Source of the DNA: an uncultured Rickettsiales bacterium
Lineage (GTDB): Bacteria; Pseudomonadota; Alphaproteobacteria; Rickettsiales; UBA998
Reading direction: 5' to 3'
DNA length: 9,241 nt
Assembly: GCA_937982385.1 (NCBI GenBank)
Contig: CALJMC010000134.1
Span: 1-9,241, forward strand
The translations under genes and the position numbers were made by a program. Numbering within the stretch: position 1 is the first letter of the stretch; each line of letters begins with the position of its first letter. Shown here in pieces: positions 6,040 to 9,241 of this stretch. The notes under the pieces were generated by a model. That model was not told where the DNA came from. It saw only the letters and a list, made by a program, of their open reading frames with translations, and made no database searches.

Positions 6040-7485
6040 ATGAAGATGATAAAAACAATAGAAACATTCTTGAGCGTCATGATTATTGTGTTATTGGCGG
6101 GTGCCGCGCATGCAAAAAGTTATCAAGTTGAGATGAATAAAGGACGCCTGATTAAATTGTCGCGCCCGGCGTTGTCGGTGGTGGTGGCAGATCCTGCGAT
6201 TTCTGATGTGCAAGTGGTGTCCCCCAAAATGATTTATGTGAATGGAAAAAGCGTTGGTGAGACGAGCTTACTTGTTGTTGGTGATAATGATCGTGTGATC
6301 TTGAATGCGAATATTAGCGTGGTGCATAACCTTAGTAAGCTAAAACGCGCGATTTCATCATCCTTCCCTAAGGCGAAGGTTACATTGGACTCAACCGATA
6401 GTGCTATTATCTTAAAAGGTGAGGTGGAATCACCTGTCGTGGCGCAAAAAGTGGAGCGTATGGCGCAGTCCTTCCTTAAAGCTGAGCAAACGATTATTAA
6501 CCTGCTTGATAGCTCAACGGGTGATCAGGTGATGTTGAAAGTGAAAGTGGCGGAAGTGTCGCGCAATGAATTGAAGCGCTTCGGTATCAGCTTAGAGTCT
6601 GTGTTGAACACGGGTAACTTCATCTTTGGTGTGGCAAGTGGGCGCGATATTATTGACGCCGCAGGTGGTTTCGGTCGCAATGCCGGTGACAGCAGTCTGT
6701 TTGGGTCTGTGCGCACAGGTAGCGTGGATATTAATGGCGTGATTGATGCGCTTGAAGATGATGGCTTGGTGAGCGTATTGGCTGAGCCAAACCTCACCAC
6801 CAAATCCGGAGTGAATGCAAGCTTCTTGGCTGGTGGCGAATTCCCAATTCCTGTGGTGGGACAAGATGGTCAGGTGACCATCGAGTTCCGTCCGTTCGGT
6901 GTTAGCCTAGATTTTACACCGGTGGTGATGTCTGAGAGCAAGATTAGTTTAACGGTAACGCCTGAGGTGAGCTCAGTCTCCACGCTGAATGCAATTACGG
7001 CAGGTGGCTTCGAAATTCCGTCTATCAATGTGCGTCGCGCTTCTACGACTGTTGATTTGGGAAGCGGTGAGAGCTTTGCGATTGCGGGCTTGATGCGCCG
7101 AGACAGTAGCAATGCAGTGGAAAAATACCCAGGTTTAGGCAATTTGCCAGTGGTTGGTGCGTTGTTCCGTTCATCAGAGTTCCGCCAAGAGCAAACCGAG
7201 CTGGTGATTATTGTGACGCCTTATATCGTACGCGGTGTAACGGATCCGAAAGCATTGAAACTCCCAACTGATGGCTTTGAGCCTGCGACAGATATGGAGC
7301 GGATTATGCGTGGCAAGATGTATCGTGAAGAGGTGAAGGCGACGCCTGTTGCGCCAACATCAGAACCGCAGCCTGCAAAAGTTGTGAACACATCAGTACC
7401 TAAAGCATCAGTGCCTTCGCAAAAGATAAGTAAAACAAATTCAAGTTGGTCACCCGGCAGTAGAAAATTACGTGTGCGTCGATAA
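6040..7485 (+). CDS. cpaC: Tad pilus outer-membrane secretin CpaC (RcpA)
   Basis: A 481-residue secretin that forms the outer-membrane channel for the Flp pilus. From the ATG at 6040, residues 1-25 are a Sec signal peptide (basic start, hydrophobic core, cleavage after AHA). Residues about 29-95 are the secretin N-terminal domain (GRLIKLSRP, VADPAISDVQVVSP, VGETSLLVVG). Residues about 97-150 are a BON-like domain with VTLDSTDSAIILKGEV. Residues about 163-400 are the secretin region: VMLKVKVAEVSRNELKRFG, LAEPNLTTKSG, FLAGGEFPIPV, VTPEVSSV, and the closing IAGLMRRD, YPGLGNLPVVGALFRS and ELVIIVTPYIV motifs. All core secretin elements are present. A linker (about 402-435) with PTDGFEPATDMER leads to a Pro/Thr/Lys-rich, probably disordered tail ending in SRKLRVRR. 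The gap from cpaB is 82 bases with no clear terminator or promoter, so the genes are probably one operon. Confidence 0.95.
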   Translation: MKMIKTIETFLSVMIIVLLAGAAHAKSYQVEMNKGRLIKLSRPALSVVVADPAISDVQVVSPKMIYVNGKSVGETSLLVVGDNDRVILNANISVVHNLSKLKRAISSSFPKAKVTLDSTDSAIILKGEVESPVVAQKVERMAQSFLKAEQTIINLLDSSTGDQVMLKVKVAEVSRNELKRFGISLESVLNTGNFIFGVASGRDIIDAAGGFGRNAGDSSLFGSVRTGSVDINGVIDALEDDGLVSVLAEPNLTTKSGVNASFLAGGEFPIPVVGQDGQVTIEFRPFGVSLDFTPVVMSESKISLTVTPEVSSVSTLNAITAGGFEIPSINVRRASTTVDLGSGESFAIAGLMRRDSSNAVEKYPGLGNLPVVGALFRSSEFRQEQTELVIIVTPYIVRGVTDPKALKLPTDGFEPATDMERIMRGKMYREEVKATPVAPTSEPQPAKVVNTSVPKASVPSQKISKTNSSWSPGSRKLRVRR

Positions 7486-7498
7486 GCAACAGACAAAT

Positions 7499-7504
7499 GA
7501 GGAG
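7499..7504 (+). promoter_or_regulatory. Ribosome binding site deciding the cpaD start
   Basis: GAGGAG is two bases before an ATG at 7507 but eight bases before the ATG at 7513, so 7513 is the better start. Confidence 0.65.
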
Positions 7505-7512
7505 ATATGATT

Positions 7513-7881
7513 ATGAGCATTACAAAAGAAACCATAGCAGCCTTGCTGCTTGCCGCATTGTTGGGTGGTTGCGCGCCAGACTTTCGCCCTGACTTCAAGC
7601 AAGCAGTTGTCGATGTTGAAGCGGGAAAAGTGATATTGCCAGACTGCTCTGATTGGACACATAATGCATCGGTTAATAGTGATAATAGCATCAACAGCAA
7701 TTTTGGTTGTGCGCATGTCACCAATGAAGCGCTGATGATTGCTGATCCTATGGATATGGTGGAGGGACGTAGTGACTCATCTTCAGATATGACTAACGGT
7801 GTGAGTGGCATCACGCGCTATTATAATGGCGAGATTAGCCCGCCTGTGGTCAGTAATACTGCTACCAGCACCAGCGATTAA
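7513..7881 (+). CDS. cpaD: Short CpaD-type Tad pilus lipoprotein
   Basis: A 122-residue lipoprotein. The signal peptide ends in lipobox LGGC with the lipidated cysteine at 20. The mature part carries the conserved C-terminal core of CpaD: LPDCSDW, then SNFGCA, then ADPMDMVEGR, with two cysteines that could form a disulfide. CpaD proteins are usually around 200 residues or more, with an additional N-terminal domain between the lipid anchor and this core. Here only about 25 residues separate the anchor from the CSDW motif, so that domain is absent. There is no stop or frame disruption, and the gene has a good ribosome binding site and normal spacing, so it looks intact rather than decayed. CpaD is thought to act at the outer membrane with the CpaC secretin; a reduced form may still stabilise the channel. 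It sits 27 bases after cpaC and 23 bases before cpaE. The C-terminal 30 residues are Ser/Thr-rich and poorly constrained. Confidence 0.85.
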   Translation: MSITKETIAALLLAALLGGCAPDFRPDFKQAVVDVEAGKVILPDCSDWTHNASVNSDNSINSNFGCAHVTNEALMIADPMDMVEGRSDSSSDMTNGVSGITRYYNGEISPPVVSNTATSTSD

Positions 7882-7904
7882 TTAATAAAGGACTCCTGAC
7901 AGAA

Positions 7905-9101
7905 ATGACGCATTCCCAATTTCTAGCATTTGTAACAGAAACCAGAAGTCACCCTGCAATTGAAGCGGTGATTAAAGCGCATGATTGGCCTGAATCTGCA
8001 TTGCATCACGGTGGAATTGAGGAGGCGATTGCCTTTTTAAAAACAACAAAAAGTCCCGAATTTCTGAGTGTTGAAGTGGCATCCTCTGATGAAGCAACCG
8101 ATGCACTCGATAAGCTTGCAGATGTGTGTGCGCCGCATACTAAGGTGGTGGTCACTAGTAACGTAGATGAGTTCAGATTTTATTCATGGCTTAAAGATAT
8201 TGGGATTTATGAATATCTTCTTCACCCAATTACTGAAGAGGGTTTGAATCACATTTTATCGTGGCAGGAATCTCCAGCGGAGCGCAGTGCCAATGCTGAT
8301 GAGCACGTCAAGACTCCCAAGACGATCGCCTTTATTGGGACGCGCGGCGGCGTAGGGGCAACGACTTTGCTTAGCAATGTCGCGCACGTGTTGAGTGCTG
8401 AACGCGGCGTAAAAACTGCGATATTAGATATGGACATGCATTTTGGGTCTGTTGCGATGAATTATAATGTTGATGGGGGCAATGGGCTGGGTGAGTTATT
8501 TGCAAATCCAGACAGAATTGATGCGCTGTTTCTTGATCGTGTGACGATGAAGCATTCCGATTATCTGACTATTTTGAGCAGTGAATCACCTATGGTTTAT
8601 GAGCCAAATGGTGATGTGATGAAAGCACTCCCTGCGATATTGAAAGAGCTGAATGCTGCGCATGATGTCACACTCATAGATGTGCCGCGTGCGATGACTA
8701 AGGCAACGCGCAGTATACTTGAGCTGGCTGATCATATTGTGGTCGTTACTGATTTGTCACCGCTAGGGTTGCGTGATAGCATTCGCTTACGTGATATTGT
8801 GGTGGACGAGATGAAACGCCCCGAACCGATGGTGGTGGCAAGTCGTGTCGGGTTAGCGCCGAAACATGAAGTGAAATCATCAGAATTCTCAAAATTTTAC
8901 GGTCAAAATGTGGCAGTGAATGTTCCTTATGTGGAAGATGCCTATGCTGCTGCCGCTACAGGCGATATGCTCTATGACATGACAGAAGATGCATCGTTTA
9001 AAGCACAAATTAATATGCTCGTTGATCATTTTACGGATGCTGAAACATTAGAAGTAGCTCCACAAAAGTTCCTTTCACGCTTATTGAAAGGTAAAAAATA
9101 A
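7905..9101 (+). CDS. cpaE: Tad pilus assembly protein CpaE (receiver-like + ParA/MinD-like)
   Basis: A 398-residue cytoplasmic protein. Residues 1 to about 120 resemble the receiver-like domain of CpaE/TadZ proteins (VVVTSNVDEFRFYSWLKDIGIYEYLLHPI). Residues about 139-375 are a ParA/MinD-type domain: P-loop region GTRGGVGATT (145-154), DMDMHFG with D175 and D177 at the A' motif, and the Walker B-like TLIDVPRA with D259. The lysines of the standard deviant Walker A motif are replaced by R147 and A152, a pattern known in CpaE, so weak or no ATP hydrolysis is expected. In other bacteria CpaE/TadZ places the pilus machine at a cell pole. AAAGGA (7887-7892) is 12 bases before the ATG, slightly long. 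The stop codon overlaps the cpaF start by one base (TAATG), indicating translational coupling. Confidence 0.94.
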   Translation: MTHSQFLAFVTETRSHPAIEAVIKAHDWPESALHHGGIEEAIAFLKTTKSPEFLSVEVASSDEATDALDKLADVCAPHTKVVVTSNVDEFRFYSWLKDIGIYEYLLHPITEEGLNHILSWQESPAERSANADEHVKTPKTIAFIGTRGGVGATTLLSNVAHVLSAERGVKTAILDMDMHFGSVAMNYNVDGGNGLGELFANPDRIDALFLDRVTMKHSDYLTILSSESPMVYEPNGDVMKALPAILKELNAAHDVTLIDVPRAMTKATRSILELADHIVVVTDLSPLGLRDSIRLRDIVVDEMKRPEPMVVASRVGLAPKHEVKSSEFSKFYGQNVAVNVPYVEDAYAAAATGDMLYDMTEDASFKAQINMLVDHFTDAETLEVAPQKFLSRLLKGKK

Positions 9102-9241
9102 TGTTTGGAAGACGGGATAAGGAAGAGCCTATTGTTGATGAGGTGGATATCACCCTTGCGCAGATGACGGCAAAGGTGAGCATTCATGAGGATGCTGTTG
9201 TTGCGCCTAAAGTGGATGCGACGCATGAAGAGAAGGCAGAT
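9101..9241 (+). CDS. cpaF: Tad secretion ATPase CpaF, 5' end only
   Basis: Only the first 47 codons are in the window and the frame is open to the right edge. The N-terminus MFGRR followed by an acidic, variable stretch is typical of CpaF starts, and the gene position straight after cpaE fits. The ATPase core, with Walker A and B, lies outside the window, so the assignment rests on context and the first residues. AAAGG (9087-9091) is nine bases upstream, within cpaE. CpaF is the hexameric ATPase that powers Flp pilus extension and retraction. Confidence 0.8.
   Translation, partial: MFGRRDKEEPIVDEVDITLAQMTAKVSIHEDAVVAPKVDATHEEKAD

Noticed and set aside
7221..7814. A 197-codon minus-strand open frame opposite the end of cpaC and cpaD
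   Set aside because: It spans the end of one strongly supported gene and most of another on the opposite strand, has a low-complexity Ser/Thr/Leu composition, no recognisable motif and no clear ribosome binding site.
8337..8366. CpaE as a broken ATPase because both P-loop lysines are missing
   Set aside because: The GTRGGVGATT form is a known pattern in the CpaE/TadZ family, so it is not evidence of decay.
1..9241. CRISPR array, transposon ends, tRNA or phage genes
   Set aside because: No regularly spaced repeats, no terminal inverted repeats with a transposase, no cloverleaf-like sequence and no phage-type proteins were seen in either strand.

Overview
The window looks like a chromosomal segment of an alphaproteobacterium of moderate GC content. 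The clue is a cpaB-cpaC-cpaD-cpaE-cpaF (Tad/Flp pilus) gene order that includes a CpaD-type lipoprotein, which is typical of Alphaproteobacteria. The sequence does not identify the genus. There are no RNA genes, insertion sequences, phage genes or CRISPR arrays, and coding density is high.

Left arm (1-3764, minus strand): four genes are read leftward in the order OmpR-type response regulator, HAMP histidine kinase, SOUL-family heme-binding lipoprotein, and FAD-dependent amine-oxidase-like protein. The last runs off the left edge and is open for all 341 codons in the window. The kinase overlaps the regulator gene. The flavoprotein begins five bases after the SOUL stop codon, with its ribosome binding site inside the SOUL gene. 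Only the regulator/kinase-to-SOUL junction has a gap, of about 80 bases. The layout suggests one transcription unit in which an envelope-sensing two-component system sits with a heme-binding lipoprotein and a lipid- or oxidation-related flavoprotein.

Centre (3765-5072): a divergent intergenic region of 161 bases separates the left arm from a plus-strand gene for a stand-alone EAL-domain protein with an unassigned N-terminal region. The EAL domain keeps several c-di-GMP-contact positions but has lost several metal and catalytic positions, so it may be a c-di-GMP receptor or another non-catalytic regulator. A 109-base AT-rich gap with an 8-bp inverted repeat separates it from the pilus genes.

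Right arm (5073-9241, plus strand): a compact Tad operon follows. It encodes CpaB (inner-membrane/periplasmic assembly protein), CpaC (outer-membrane secretin), an unusually short CpaD lipoprotein, CpaE (receiver-like plus ParA/MinD-like protein) and the first 47 codons of CpaF (secretion ATPase). Neither a Flp pilin nor a prepilin peptidase gene precedes cpaB; the EAL gene sits there instead. The most notable points are the degenerate EAL protein beside the pilus operon, the short CpaD, the duplicated core motif in the SOUL lipoprotein, and the similar arginine-rich C-terminal tails of CpaB and CpaC.
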